Positions 1 through 9,435 of a stretch of 64,000 nt of DNA are shown here, one piece after another (position 1 is the stretch's first letter; each line of letters opens with the position of its first letter). This DNA is from Bog-473 sp963838835 (GTDB taxonomy: Bacteria > Actinomycetota > Acidimicrobiia > Acidimicrobiales > RAAP-2), in assembly GCA_963838835.1 (NCBI GenBank), contig CAWITA010000026.1, positions 62,001-126,000 on the forward strand, written 5' to 3'. Below the pieces are notes generated by a model, which did no database searches, was not told the origin of the DNA, and worked only from the letters and a program-made list of their open reading frames with translations. The translations under genes were made by a program, and so were the position numbers.

Positions 1-756
1 CTGCTGGAGAGCATGGACTCTGTAGTGGATCTCTTGGGCCAGCTGAACCAGAGCGAATGGCGGGTCCCATCGCTCTGCCCTGCCTGGCAGGTTCGCCACG
101 TTGTCGCCCACCTCGACGGGATCGAAGAAGCGCTCTCTCGATGGCGTCCCTCCGAGGACACCCCGGCGCCGTTCGAAATCGTCGGAAGGGTGTTCGACGA
201 GGTGGACGACTGGCCGTCGGACCGGCTGCTCAGCCGGCTTGATACCGTGCTCGCCGGGCGGCGGGCCGAACTGCTGGCCGCGGAGGACGGTCTGTTCGAC
301 GAGGTGTCGTGGACTCCTGTCGGGGTGCAGACATACGGCCGGTTCATGGCCATCCGCAACTTCGACTTCTGGGTCCACGAGCAGGACATCCGAGTACCCC
401 TAGGGCGGCCCGGCCATACCAGCGGGCCGGCCGCCGAGTTGGCGCTGGACGAGGTTCGACGCAGCTTCGGATATATCGTCGGCAAGCGAGCCGGGATACC
501 AGACGGCTCCAGCGTGCTCGTCGAGCTCACCGGCCCAATCGCAGCGCACCTCGCCGCCGTCGTCGACGGGCGGGCCCGCGTCGTCGACGACCTCGACCAT
601 CCCGACGCGATCGTGCGCACCGACTTTCTCACCTTCATGCTCCTAGCCTGCGGCAGGACCGACTCCGAGGCCCATCTGGCGGCCGGCGACATCGAACTTC
701 AAGGCAACAAGGATCTCGCCGGACAATCAGCCCGCAACCTCAGATTCACCATATGA
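1..756 (+). CDS. Maleylpyruvate isomerase-fold protein (DinB/MDMPI type), 5' partial
   Basis: Member of the mycothiol-dependent maleylpyruvate isomerase N-terminal family, a four-helix DinB-like metal-binding fold. The N-terminal hallmark SLCPAWQVRHVVAHLDG is present, as is a later NFDFWVHEQDIRVPLGRP block; the histidines in these two blocks are the expected metal ligands. The frame stays open to the window edge upstream of the first ATG (base 13), and the family normally has more residues before SLCPAW, so the true start is probably outside the window. Substrate unknown: many actinobacterial paralogues have this fold and few have a known reaction. The family is sure, the function is not. Confidence 0.8.
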   Translation: MLESMDSVVDLLGQLNQSEWRVPSLCPAWQVRHVVAHLDGIEEALSRWRPSEDTPAPFEIVGRVFDEVDDWPSDRLLSRLDTVLAGRRAELLAAEDGLFDEVSWTPVGVQTYGRFMAIRNFDFWVHEQDIRVPLGRPGHTSGPAAELALDEVRRSFGYIVGKRAGIPDGSSVLVELTGPIAAHLAAVVDGRARVVDDLDHPDAIVRTDFLTFMLLACGRTDSEAHLAAGDIELQGNKDLAGQSARNLRFTI

Positions 757-905
757 ACCGCGCGGCTTGGCCAGTTGGGGGCGTCGGTAATCGGTGCATC
801 GGCGTGATCAATCTGGCATACCAGCAATCAGACGAGTCCCTCCGCCCTCGGGTTCGCGACTCGATGGTTCCCCCGACTCTGTCGCCATACTTGCATCGAC
901 AGCCG

Positions 906-1286
906 TTACCCAGCGGCGGCTTGGGCTCCGGCCGTCGGCTCCCAGAACCTCTTGATCGCGTCCTCAGTGACGGGGGTAAAGAGATTGACGAGGTTGCCAT
1001 CGGGGTCGCGGAACAAGATGGAGCGATTCCCCCACGGCATGGTCGTGGGCTCCTGCACCCAGTCGCTGACCAGGCTCTTGAGCCGCTCGAATTCTATGTC
1101 CACATCATCGACGAGGAACTCGATGATGACGGTGTGGTTGTCCGCTGGACGGGCCGAGTTGTTGAACAGCTGCGCCGTCTGGGTGTGGCCAAAGGCGATC
1201 GTGCAGGACGGCAGGTGCACCTCGGCGAAGACGGGCGCCGGCCAGATGGCCGGGACCCCGGTGACCTGCTCGTAGAAGCTGACCAC
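906..1286 (-). CDS. VOC (glyoxalase/bleomycin-resistance) family protein
   Basis: About 126 residues with the vicinal-oxygen-chelate layout: an early VSFYEQVTG segment, a central strand and helix with VIIEFLVDDVD, and the typical C-terminal IDPDG-like motif (LFRDPDGNLVNLFTP). The only usable start is the GTG at 1286. An in-frame TGA lies about 20 codons upstream with no ATG between, so the first beta strand usual in the family may be missing or lost to a frameshift. These proteins bind a metal and act as dioxygenases, glyoxalases or resistance proteins; which one applies cannot be told here. Confidence 0.75.
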   Translation of the reverse strand: MVSFYEQVTGVPAIWPAPVFAEVHLPSCTIAFGHTQTAQLFNNSARPADNHTVIIEFLVDDVDIEFERLKSLVSDWVQEPTTMPWGNRSILFRDPDGNLVNLFTPVTEDAIKRFWEPTAGAQAAAG

Positions 1287-1667
1287 CTGCAGGGTCCATT
1301 TATTCGCCCCGTGCCCTGAGCTGCGGTTTCACGGGCGCCGGTGCGTCGGGTACGCCCTCAGGTGAGACCGGATAATCGGGGTCTGGTCGAGTCGGCTACC
1401 TCTGGTGCCACCATCTCGCCTTCTTCCCGAGGATGCGCAGGTCAATCGGCGCATCGAGTATTTGGACCCAACAGGCCCGCTACCCCGATATCGAAGTAGT
1501 CGCACCATGCCACGATGCGCTCCGCTCGAACCCCGACCGCGCCCATAGCAGGAAACAGCACGGCACCTGCGGCGATGGCAGCGCACCGCTGTCATGCGAG
1601 CGCCCGAGAGTGGCCGCCGGGATCGCTGGACTGGTGAATGTCGCCTACCTTCGTCTCGGGTGCGGAC
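1287..1667. other. Intergenic stretch, no gene recognised
   Basis: About 380 bases between the VOC gene and the sppA stop codon, both on the minus strand. Both strands hold only short frames of biased arginine-rich composition and no recognisable domain. I see no clear terminator or promoter. Confidence 0.4.
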
Positions 1668-3317
1668 CTATCGAAGCGGCCCGGCGCGCATGATCAGTGG
1701 CCCGGCCGCCGGAAGTCCCAGGGCCGCCGCCAGCTGGGCATGGCCTCCCCACTCCCAGAGCTGCGCATTCCATCCCCGGGCCTGGGCGAAGGCCGTCGGG
1801 TCGTCGCTGTTTCGAGGTCGGCGCAGGCGTTGGACCGGTGACACGGCCACGGCCGGTCGCAGCGGGGCGTCGGGCGGCAAACTGGAGCGCTCCCGGGCGA
1901 TCTCCACGGCCCGGCGCAGCCCGCCCAGCTCGTCGACCAGGCCGCGCTCGGCGGCGTCGGCCCCCGTCCACACCCGGCCGCGCGCCACCTCGTGGACGGC
2001 GTCGCGAGTCATGGAGCGCCCAGCGGCGACCTTGTCGGTGAAATCGTCGTAGACAAGGTCGAGCCACTCATTGAGCTTCGCCCACTCGTCCTCGCTGAAC
2101 CCGGTCTGCGACGAGAACATCAGCGCCTGGCGCCCGCGGGCGAGACTTTCGACCCGCACCCCGAGCTGCTCGAAGAGCCCGCTGGCCTGGAGCTTGCCGC
2201 CGAACACGCCGATCGAGCCGGTGAGCGTCGCCGGCTGCGCCACGATGACGTCGGCCGCCATGGCCACGAAGTACCCACCCGAACCGGCCACGTCGCCCAT
2301 CGAGACCACGACGGGCTTGCCGGCCTCCCGGGCGAGGCACACCTCGTGCCAGATGGTGTCCGAGGCGACGTACGAGCCGCCGGGGCTGTTGACCCGAAAC
2401 ACGATCGCCCTCGTGCGTTCGTCTCGTACCGCGGAACGAAACGCCGCGGCGATGGTGTCTGCACCCGCTGCCTGCCCGAACGGGCCCCGCCGGGACCGGC
2501 CCGTGCGGATGGCCCCGCTGGCCTGAATGAGCGCGACCGCCGGCCGCCGGGCGTGGCGGGCCCGACGGACGCGGTCCCAACGCCGGCGATACCGGGAGAG
2601 GTAGAGCAGCGTCGGCTTCTCGCCCCAGCGGCGATCGACCGCCGCACGAACGGCGTCTCGATACCCGAGGTGATCGACGAGCCCGGCCTCGTGGGCCTCG
2701 ACGGCGGAGATCGGCGCGCGATCGATGAGTTCACGCACCCGGTCCTCGGACAAGCGCCGGTGTTCGGCCACGGTGGAGACAATCTGCTCGTAGGTCGACG
2801 CGGCCAGCCGCTCGGTCGCCTCGCGATGCGCCTCGCTGAATTCGGTGCGCAGAAGGCTATCCACCGCGCTCTTGTACTCGTGGCGCTGTGCGAACAGCGG
2901 CTCGACGTGGGCACGGTCGAGGGCGCCGCGTACGAACACGCCGGTCGCCGATGCACCTAACAGGCCCACACTGCCCGACGGCTGCAACCACACCTCGCCG
3001 AACCCGGAGGCCAGCACATAGGCCGTCGTACCGCGCCCGAGTTCACCGAACGTCTCGGCCCAGGCGATCGCGTCCTTGCCACTGGCCCGGAATCGCTCCA
3101 CGGCGTCGGACAACTCTTGGCCCTGAGCCAGTGATATCGAGGTGGCCCCCACCTTGGCCAGCAACCCGACGACATCGGGGTCTTTGGCGGCGTCGGCGAG
3201 CCGGTCGACGAGCGTGCGCAGTACGAGGCGGCGTCGGGCCAGCATCCGTTCGATGGGATGGGAACCGATGTCCTCGACGAGTTCCCCGGTGAGGTCGAGC
3301 TCGAGCAGGATCGTCAT
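1668..3317 (-). CDS. sppA: Signal peptide peptidase SppA, long (67K) type
   Basis: Serine protease of family S49 that degrades cleaved signal peptides at the membrane. The 549-residue length fits the two-domain form. The lysine general base is seen as Lys149 in HEYKSAVD, and the nucleophile as Ser346 in GDVAGSGGYF, followed by the conserved LTGSIGVFGG stretch. The segment SPGGSYVASD just before the serine is also typical. No strong N-terminal membrane segment is visible, unlike the E. coli enzyme, so this copy may be peripheral. Flanked by intergenic stretches on both sides, so probably monocistronic. Confidence 0.93.
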   Translation of the reverse strand: MTILLELDLTGELVEDIGSHPIERMLARRRLVLRTLVDRLADAAKDPDVVGLLAKVGATSISLAQGQELSDAVERFRASGKDAIAWAETFGELGRGTTAYVLASGFGEVWLQPSGSVGLLGASATGVFVRGALDRAHVEPLFAQRHEYKSAVDSLLRTEFSEAHREATERLAASTYEQIVSTVAEHRRLSEDRVRELIDRAPISAVEAHEAGLVDHLGYRDAVRAAVDRRWGEKPTLLYLSRYRRRWDRVRRARHARRPAVALIQASGAIRTGRSRRGPFGQAAGADTIAAAFRSAVRDERTRAIVFRVNSPGGSYVASDTIWHEVCLAREAGKPVVVSMGDVAGSGGYFVAMAADVIVAQPATLTGSIGVFGGKLQASGLFEQLGVRVESLARGRQALMFSSQTGFSEDEWAKLNEWLDLVYDDFTDKVAAGRSMTRDAVHEVARGRVWTGADAAERGLVDELGGLRRAVEIARERSSLPPDAPLRPAVAVSPVQRLRRPRNSDDPTAFAQARGWNAQLWEWGGHAQLAAALGLPAAGPLIMRAGPLR

Positions 3318-3661
3318 GGCCGGACGCTATCGGTGTGTGGACCAAGTCGTCGAACAGCGGGTGGCACCTCCGAGTTCCTGGACGATCCGAGATGGGCGGA
3401 GGGGCAGGAGAACCTTGGGAGAGATCGTCTGTTCTTGGCTACCGCAGCTCCAACCGATCCACCGGCCGCTCCTCTGACGCGAGAGCGCCCGCCCCACCAA
3501 TCAAGGCAAGACGGGCGACCCATCATTCGGTTGTACCCAGCGACTTGGGCTGGATCCGGTGGGCGGACAAGTTGCTTGTGTTGATCATGCCGCCTGACGG
3601 TCGGCGTTGCGGTGGATTGCCCTCCACTTGATGTCGAAGCCGCCCACCCACGGGTTGGTCC
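3318..3661. other. Intergenic stretch, no gene recognised
   Basis: About 340 bases between the start of sppA and the stop of the next minus-strand gene. No frame here resembles a known protein, and no obvious hairpin is seen. It should hold the sppA promoter, but I cannot place one with confidence. Confidence 0.4.
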
Positions 3662-4366
3662 CTAAGGCATGGTGGAAAGCATTCGGCGCCCCGGCGCGTC
3701 GATTGCCGACGACTCGCTCAACCGATCGGCAACCCCTTCGATCAACTCATCGGCGTTGAGCTGAAGCTCGATCGAGCCGTCGCCCACGATGGTCAGCGCG
3801 TCGACGGTTCGGATTGAGAGGTCGGGCTTGGCCTCGGCCAAGGCAAACCGGGAGAATCGTGCCCGCCACGTTCTTCGGTCGGTGATCTCGTCGACCGCAA
3901 GCGGCACGCCAACGTCATCGGCGTGCGTGGCGAGTTCGGACGCCACGTGGAAGGCCTGCCAGCGACACGGGTACTCGCCGACGGAGGTGTCGACGGTCCC
4001 GTCGCCCCGCTCTCGGAACCGCCGGCGCGACTCGGCGTTCGTGCTGCGCCACTGCAGAAGCAACTCGCCGGTGGGCCTGTCCGCTAGGTCGGCGACTCCC
4101 AGGGCATTGGCGGAATCGAGATCCGTCGCTCCCCGCTCGCCCATCTGCGTGACAAGCGCAGCCACGGTGCCGTCGAGACAGGCCTGGTGGTACACCTCGG
4201 TGGCGGCGAGGTGGCGCAGTACGTCTGCCACCGTCCACTCGTCACACCGGGTTGGACGTAACCATTCCTCGGCGGAGCGGGTTGAGAAAAAGGCATCGAG
4301 GCGACCAGCCTCCTGATCGAGGATGTTGAAGGGGTCGAGCCCGACGAGCTCGTGGTCGTCCGTCAT
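3662..4366 (-). CDS. Maleylpyruvate isomerase-fold protein (MDMPI family)
   Basis: A second DinB-like member of the mycothiol-linked family. The N-terminal signature is RPTRCDEWTVADVLRHLAA with the metal-ligand histidine in LRHLAA; a second histidine block is WQAFHVASELATHADDVGV. I start it at the ATG at 4366 because GGGAGGTG lies just upstream and homologues begin near there; the frame is open for another 56 codons without coding character. The length of 234 residues is normal. Role unknown; such proteins may conjugate or isomerise small electrophiles with mycothiol. Confidence 0.8.
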   Translation of the reverse strand: MTDDHELVGLDPFNILDQEAGRLDAFFSTRSAEEWLRPTRCDEWTVADVLRHLAATEVYHQACLDGTVAALVTQMGERGATDLDSANALGVADLADRPTGELLLQWRSTNAESRRRFRERGDGTVDTSVGEYPCRWQAFHVASELATHADDVGVPLAVDEITDRRTWRARFSRFALAEAKPDLSIRTVDALTIVGDGSIELQLNADELIEGVADRLSESSAIDAPGRRMLSTMP

Positions 4367-4424
4367 CACGCACCTCCCGCTGCTCTTCGTTCCCTGAGTG
4401 CCATCATTCCTGACCTGACCAACG

Positions 4425-5257
4425 TCAACCCTCCCAGTAGGGCTGGCGCGGGGCGATGAAGAGGATCTCAGCATCGGCCAGCAGCTGGGCGGCGTCGTGG
4501 GCCGTGGCGCGACACCAGATCTTGCGTCCCTCAAAGTGCTCCAAGTGGGCCTCGTAGTCGATGCGTCGTTTGAGCGGCGTGGGCTTGAGCATCCGGACCG
4601 TCAGCGTGCCCGTGTAGCCCGCCTTCCCCGAGGCCAGCTGGGCCAGACCCATGAGGTCGTCGAAGGCGGCGGCGACAAAGCCACCGTGCAGACACCCGGG
4701 TGGTCCCTCGTAGGCGTCGGTCCACACCGCCCAGCCACGCGTCACACCTTCGGACACCTCGAGGTCGAGCGGGGGTGCCAGCGGGTTGCTGCGTCCGCTC
4801 ACCGGGCTCCGCTCGACCAGGACGGCGTCGGCTGGGCCCGCCGAAGCGGCCCCGCCCCTGGTTCGCGGGGTTGGGGCCTCCCCGAGGCGGTCGGCCAGGT
4901 TTCCACCTCGTCGGCAAAGGCGTTGAGGAAGTCCGCATCGCCATCGCTCACGTCGAGGAGGGCAACGTGGTCGACGACCCGCTTGGTCTCCCGCACCAAA
5001 CGGTGCTTGGCGGTGCGCCGCTCGTCTTCTACCGGCTCGCCGCCCAAATAAATTTGGCTCGGATCTCGCGGCAGCTCCATCGGGCCACAGTAATCAGGGC
5101 CCGGGTTCAGGTTCTCGGTCCACCAAACGTGGTTCGATCGGAGAGGTACCCAGGCAGATTGGATCTCCGGGCCATCGGCGACGGAGATCCAGCCGGATTC
5201 GGGCCCAAACCCAGGTAGGAATCGAGGCTCCGTCTGGAAGCGGGCCGCGGATTCCAT
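4425..5257 (-). pseudogene. PaaI-type hotdog thioesterase with one frameshift
   Basis: Acyl-CoA thioesterase of the actinobacterial PaaI-like type. The hotdog half (SNPLAPPLDLEV, GPPGCLHGGFVAAAFDD, GTLTVRMLKPTPL) lies in one frame from 4425 to 4802. The N-terminal half from the ATG at 5257 lies in another and runs to a stop at 4799. Reading upstream of the hotdog start in its own frame gives LADRLGEAPTPR then DAVLVERSPVSG, the expected linker, so both halves were one gene of about 277 codons. One base is missing near 4900, in an AAA run. It is either a pseudogene or a sequence error; an annotator would otherwise call two overlapping genes. Confidence 0.75.
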
Positions 5258-5309
5258 GACGGCTTTGTTACCCTCGCGCCACGGGACCCCTTCTTGTCGC
5301 GCGAGACCA

Positions 5310-6251
5310 CTAGCCCTTGGTGTCGAGGGCGCCGAACCGGACGCCGGTGAGCTTCTCGGACACGGCCCACAGGCGCCGGGCGGTCTCGGGGTCTCTGGCG
5401 GCCCGCACGAACGGCACCGGCTTTGGATGCCCCCGCATGCCGAAGAGGTGGTCGGGGCCGAAGTACTGGCCACCGCGAACTTCGGGCGCGGTCGCGCCGT
5501 AGAGGCTCGGGAGGGCGCCGTCGGCGGCCGGTTGGGCGAAGACCACGTTGGCGAGGTCGTTGAGCCTCTCCATGATCCTCGACCCGCTCATCCGCGGGCC
5601 GACGGCCTGGAGGTTGGTGGCCGCGTAGCCGGGGTGGGCCGCGACGCTGACGAGGTCGACGCCTCGGTCGGTCGCCCTCCGGTCCAGCTCGAGCGCGAAC
5701 AGCTGGTTGGACAGCTTGGCCTGGCCGTACGCGGTCCACTTGCCATATCGGCGCGAACCCTGGAGATCGTCGAACCTGATGCGACCCATCATCGCCGCCT
5801 GGCTGCTGACCGTGACGACCCTGGCGCCGGGCCGGGCGAGCAGGCGGTCGAGCAGCAAGCCGGTGAGAGCGAAGTGGCCGAGGTGGTTGGTGCCGAACTG
5901 CATCTCGAAGCCGTCGGCGGTCTCCCAGCGCGGGATGGCCATCACCCCGGCGTTGTTAATGAGGATGTTCAAGCCGTCGTGCTCGGCGGAGAATCCGGCG
6001 GCGAACTTCCGTACCGACGCCAGGTCGGCCAGGTCGAGCGGGTCGAGCCGCACGTCGGCGTCGGGCACCGCCTGGCGGATCCGGTCCAGGGCAGCGCCTC
6101 CTTTAGCCTGGTCCCGGCAGGCGAGGGCGACGCGGGCGCCGGCCCTGGCCAGTGCCAGTGCCGTCTCGAAGCCCAGGCCGCTGTTGGCCCCGGTCACCAC
6201 GGCAGTGCGACCAGCGAGGTGCGGGATGTCGTCTGTGGTCCACCGTGCCAT
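5310..6251 (-). CDS. Short-chain dehydrogenase/reductase, retinol-dehydrogenase-like
   Basis: NAD(P)-dependent oxidoreductase of the classical/extended SDR type (313 residues). Visible motifs are TGANSGLG (residues 20-27, nucleotide binding), NNAGV, the catalytic serine in VVTVSSQAA and YGQAK with the catalytic Tyr and Lys. The start at 6251 (MARWTTDD) is chosen because the SDR fold begins right after it; no strong ribosome site is seen. Proteins of this shape (protochlorophyllide-reductase/RDH-like) are common in actinobacteria. Substrate not predictable. Confidence 0.88.
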   Translation of the reverse strand: MARWTTDDIPHLAGRTAVVTGANSGLGFETALALARAGARVALACRDQAKGGAALDRIRQAVPDADVRLDPLDLADLASVRKFAAGFSAEHDGLNILINNAGVMAIPRWETADGFEMQFGTNHLGHFALTGLLLDRLLARPGARVVTVSSQAAMMGRIRFDDLQGSRRYGKWTAYGQAKLSNQLFALELDRRATDRGVDLVSVAAHPGYAATNLQAVGPRMSGSRIMERLNDLANVVFAQPAADGALPSLYGATAPEVRGGQYFGPDHLFGMRGHPKPVPFVRAARDPETARRLWAVSEKLTGVRFGALDTKG

Positions 6252-6299
6252 GAACGGGGACCCTACGCGGAGCGGGCGGGATCTTCCAGGTGTTGCTCG

Positions 6300-6375
6300 C
6301 CGACCAAGGATGCGGAGATCCTGGTGCTTCGTCAGCAGCTGGCCGTGCTTCGCCGCCACGTAGCACGCCCCCGGT
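6300..6375 (+). pseudogene. Transposase N-terminal fragment (rve/integrase-core family)
   Basis: Twenty-five codons read PTKDAEILVLRQQLAVLRRH, the N-terminal signature of the integrase-core transposase family found nearly whole at 24047-25090 and as relics at 51220 and 55721. Nothing of the DDE domain follows. The fragment stops right where a truncated aldo/keto reductase begins on the other strand, so this is an old insertion scar. Confidence 0.6.
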
Positions 6376-6498
6376 TCACGTGGTCCGCAGGAGCATCCGC
6401 TCAGCCGTCTGCCCGTCGGCGCCAGAGCCGAAGTTCATGGCGCCAAAACCGACCGCCGACACGCGGAGGCCCGATCGTCCAAGGGATCGGTAGTCCAT
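6376..6498 (-). pseudogene. Aldo/keto reductase, N-terminal fragment
   Basis: A 40-codon minus-strand frame starting at the ATG at 6498 reads MDYRSLGRSGLRVSAVGFGA, followed by MNFGSGADGQ and a stop. This is the first beta-alpha unit of an aldo/keto reductase barrel (start motif Y-R-x-L-G-R-S-G-L-x-V-S, then G-x-G-x-M). The rest, some 280 residues, is missing. The cut coincides with the transposase fragment ending at 6375. Confidence 0.6.
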
Positions 6499-6584
6499 AG
6501 CGCTCAGGGTACTGTCCGTTGCGGCCTACGGATATGGCCGCTAACTCGACGACCGCTAAGCTACCATGATCGAAGTGCCTGGCA

Positions 6585-8423
6585 TCAGTTGGAGCTCATC
6601 CCCGATACCTCTGACTGGTCACGGCGCCACAAACTAATCGCCTCTCTCGGTAGCTCGATGTGGCATGGCTGACCCGCCTCGAAGTCACGATTTTCCGTTG
6701 TGCGAGCGTGGATCTCAAAATTCGGCGTGATCGAGATGAAGAGATTGACATAGGTACCCACGTCCGCAACGTCGGTGAGATTGCCTAACACGCTTCCCTC
6801 TTCGACGAGCACAACTTGCTCTGGTCGTATGCTCCACAACACTGGAGTACCGGGTGCCAGGTCTCCGGTTGACGCAGCGATCTTGACACCATCAGTGTCG
6901 ATCCACCCGTTGGATTCGACTACCGCGCCATTGAGGTTGGCGATTCCTAGCAGTCTTGCGACTTGTGGCGAAGAGGGACGGGTGAAGAGGTCACGAGTAG
7001 AGCCCGACTGCAGCTCACGTCCACCCGAAACAACAATTACTTCGTCGGCTAAGAACGCTGCCTCCTCGGGATCATGAGTAACCAACACGGTTGCAAGACC
7101 TGTTTCTCGCTGCAGTCGGCGAAGATCGCGTTGAAGCTGCCGCCGAACGGGCGCGTCGAGCGCTGAGAACGGCTCGTCAAGGAGGAGGAGCCCTGGTGAT
7201 CGGCATAGCGCCTGGGCTAGTGCCACCCGCTGACGTTGACCCCCCGACAGTTGGTCTGGATAGCGATCCTGCAGCCCGTCGAGGTGAAGGTGGTCGAGCC
7301 AATACGCAGCCCTGCCCGGAGTGGCGCCCTCGGCAAACAGTAGCTGCTGCCACACGGTGAGATGCGGGTAGAGGGAGAATCCTTGGGCGACATAACCCAC
7401 AAGACGAGAGTTGACAGATGTCTGCTCGATAGGCCGCCCGCCGTACCAGACCCGCCCTGCGCTGGGGCCATTAAGCCCCGCCAAACTGCGCATTAGCTGT
7501 GATTTCCCCGATCCAGAGGGTCCCAGGATTGCCAGGTTGTTCGTCGCGGACCTCTTCGACAGAACTAAGTGGAACGTCCCCACGCGATAGTCGATTTCAA
7601 AGGTGGCCGGCGTCGACCAAGTGGTGCTGGGAGGATCCGGGCTAGGCACTCGCGCTGGGCGCGCTGTGCGGCGTTTAGGCGTGATACGGCCGAGCCCCAC
7701 AACCACAGCCGCTACCGCGAGAGCTAGGGCGGTTGGAGCCAGAGTGGTAGGTAATCCGATACCACTGAACTGGTTGTACGTATAGACGGGCAAGGAAAAA
7801 GGGTGGTAGGCGAGGATGATGACCGCCCCGTACTCGCCGAAGGCGCGCAGCCACGCCAGGACCATACCGGCGCGGATTCCGGGTGCGGCCAGCGGGAGCG
7901 CGACGTGACGGAACCGGGAGAACTCGGAGTGACCGAGCGTGGCGGCCATGTCGAGTGTGGCCGAGTCGATAGCCCCGAACGCCGACCTCGCGGCCACGAT
8001 GAGGAAGGGAGCTGCGCAGAACGTCTGTGCGAGGACGATGCCGGTCAGCGAATTGGTCAAGCGCCCGCCGAACAGCTCGCCGAGGAAGGTGTAGGGCCCC
8101 ACCAGATAGATCAGCAGGATTCCGCTCATCAAGGGGGGCAGCGCCAGGGGTAGGAGGACGACGACCCCGATCAGTGAGGTCAGCCGGCCGGGAGAACGGG
8201 CGAGAACATAGGCCAGCGGGACACCGAACAGTGTGATGAGCGCCAGCGAAATCGTGGCACTCTCGAGCGAGACCAAGAGTGACGGGAACAGCCCCGGGAC
8301 GTTGAAGCCGCGATGCGGAGTACCGAGAAAACGAAAAGCGAAGGCGACAATAGGGACGGCCAGATAGACAACGATGAGGCCGCCCAACGACGGGAGGGGG
8401 CTCCGCAGTGCCCCCCTGATCAT
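6585..8423 (-). CDS. modBC: Molybdate ABC transporter, fused permease and ATPase (ModB-ModC)
   Basis: Membrane permease and cytoplasmic ATPase of a molybdate/tungstate importer in one 612-residue chain. Residues 1-245 carry about six membrane segments and the EAA loop (AATLGHSEFSRFRHVALPL, about 160-180). From about 275 comes the ATPase: Walker A GPSGSGKS (301-308), signature LSGGQRQRVAL, Walker B LLLLDEPFSALD and the switch histidine in VLVTHDPEEA. A TOBE-like C-terminus with WSIRPEQVVL follows. ModB and ModC are usually separate, but fusions are known. The start overlaps the modA stop by four bases (ATGA), so the two are translationally coupled. Confidence 0.9.
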   Translation of the reverse strand: MIRGALRSPLPSLGGLIVVYLAVPIVAFAFRFLGTPHRGFNVPGLFPSLLVSLESATISLALITLFGVPLAYVLARSPGRLTSLIGVVVLLPLALPPLMSGILLIYLVGPYTFLGELFGGRLTNSLTGIVLAQTFCAAPFLIVAARSAFGAIDSATLDMAATLGHSEFSRFRHVALPLAAPGIRAGMVLAWLRAFGEYGAVIILAYHPFSLPVYTYNQFSGIGLPTTLAPTALALAVAAVVVGLGRITPKRRTARPARVPSPDPPSTTWSTPATFEIDYRVGTFHLVLSKRSATNNLAILGPSGSGKSQLMRSLAGLNGPSAGRVWYGGRPIEQTSVNSRLVGYVAQGFSLYPHLTVWQQLLFAEGATPGRAAYWLDHLHLDGLQDRYPDQLSGGQRQRVALAQALCRSPGLLLLDEPFSALDAPVRRQLQRDLRRLQRETGLATVLVTHDPEEAAFLADEVIVVSGGRELQSGSTRDLFTRPSSPQVARLLGIANLNGAVVESNGWIDTDGVKIAASTGDLAPGTPVLWSIRPEQVVLVEEGSVLGNLTDVADVGTYVNLFISITPNFEIHARTTENRDFEAGQPCHIELPREAISLWRRDQSEVSGMSSN

Positions 8424-9337
8424 CGGGAGAGGAGCGCTTTCAGATCCTTGGGCACCGTGGATCTCCCGCTGACTTTGGGAGGGGCGATTGGAACGATGCC
8501 GTTCTTCTCGAGGATCCGCTGTCCGGCCTTGCCCAGGAGGAAGGCCACGAAGGCCCGGGCGGCCGCCTCATGCGGCGCGCGGTTGAGAACCGTCAAGGTG
8601 TAGACGCCGGCGAGGCTCGTTCCCGAGAGCGGAACCGTCCTGATGTGTGCCGCAGCCGCCTCGACGCCGTAGAAGAATCCGGCATCGAGCTGACCGGCTT
8701 GGAGCTGCCCGACGAGCGAGGTCTCGGGGTAGATGTTCGACGTCGACGTCGCCATGGCCTTCAGGGTGGCGATGTCGTGCGCCTTGGCCGCCTCGTCAAG
8801 AGCCGTGACGGCCAAGACACCCTTCGGATCCGTCGCAGGGTCGGTTCGACCGATCAGAAAGCCGGGCTGGTCGATCACGTCATACCACGGCTTGGTCCTG
8901 AGGTCGCCGGCGAACTTGCTCGAGGGGTTGTAACCCAGAACCAGGGGCGACGAACCGAACGCCGCGTACCACGAGACCCAGTTCCCGTTAGCCGATCCCT
9001 CGAGGGTCTCGTTGACCGCTGGCGACGCACTGATGAACACGTCACCTTGGAGCGTGCCTCCCTTGATGCCGCTGGCGATCGCGTCCGACCCCATAGAGGT
9101 GTTGTTGAGCGTGTAACCCGTGGCTTGCTGGAAGGCGGGTGCCACCTGCTGTTGCAACAGGTCCTGTAACGAGCCGGCGGACAGCACGTCGACCGGGCCC
9201 GAGGGCAGGGGGGAGGCGGCAGCGGCGACAGGGCCCACCGTCGTCGCCACAGAGAGGCCGAACGACACGGCGGCTGCGACGGCGGCGCACCGCAGCCCCG
9301 GGGGCCCGGACCACCGCAGAGAGAACCGGGTCGACAT
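8420..9337 (-). CDS. modA: Molybdate/tungstate-binding protein ModA-like
   Basis: Extracytoplasmic solute-binding protein feeding the ModBC importer. It has a basic N-terminus, a hydrophobic stretch and an AAAASPL cleavage region (about residues 22-42). The mature part shows VDVLSAGSLQDLL, matching the ModA/WtpA start where an anion-binding serine lies, then GDVFISASPAVNE and a C-terminal FVAFLLGKAGQRILEKNG typical of the family. At 305 residues its length is normal. First gene of the transporter operon; modBC follows with a four-base overlap. Molybdate versus tungstate cannot be decided by eye. Confidence 0.9.
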   Translation of the reverse strand: MSTRFSLRWSGPPGLRCAAVAAAVSFGLSVATTVGPVAAAASPLPSGPVDVLSAGSLQDLLQQQVAPAFQQATGYTLNNTSMGSDAIASGIKGGTLQGDVFISASPAVNETLEGSANGNWVSWYAAFGSSPLVLGYNPSSKFAGDLRTKPWYDVIDQPGFLIGRTDPATDPKGVLAVTALDEAAKAHDIATLKAMATSTSNIYPETSLVGQLQAGQLDAGFFYGVEAAAAHIRTVPLSGTSLAGVYTLTVLNRAPHEAAARAFVAFLLGKAGQRILEKNGIVPIAPPKVSGRSTVPKDLKALLSR

Positions 9338-9375
9338 GCCGACACGGTAACAAAGCCGATGGGCATTTACGCCGA

Positions 9376-9381
9376 ATTATA
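9376..9381 (-). promoter_or_regulatory. Possible -10 element for modA-modBC
   Basis: On the minus strand a perfect TATAAT lies 38 bases upstream of the modA start, in a short AT-rich patch of an otherwise GC-rich gap. No convincing -35 is seen. The gap between moaC and modA is only 98 bases, so the transporter probably has its own promoter here. Confidence 0.4.
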
Positions 9382-9435
9382 GCTGTGTATGTTGTACCTG
9401 CGGTCGATTCCGCGATTTTTCCTTGCTGGCGCGGA

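Noticed and set aside
309..1319. Plus-strand frame of 336 codons overlapping the first two genes
   Set aside because: Arginine-rich translation in the wrong frame of the MPI-fold gene, then antisense to the VOC gene.
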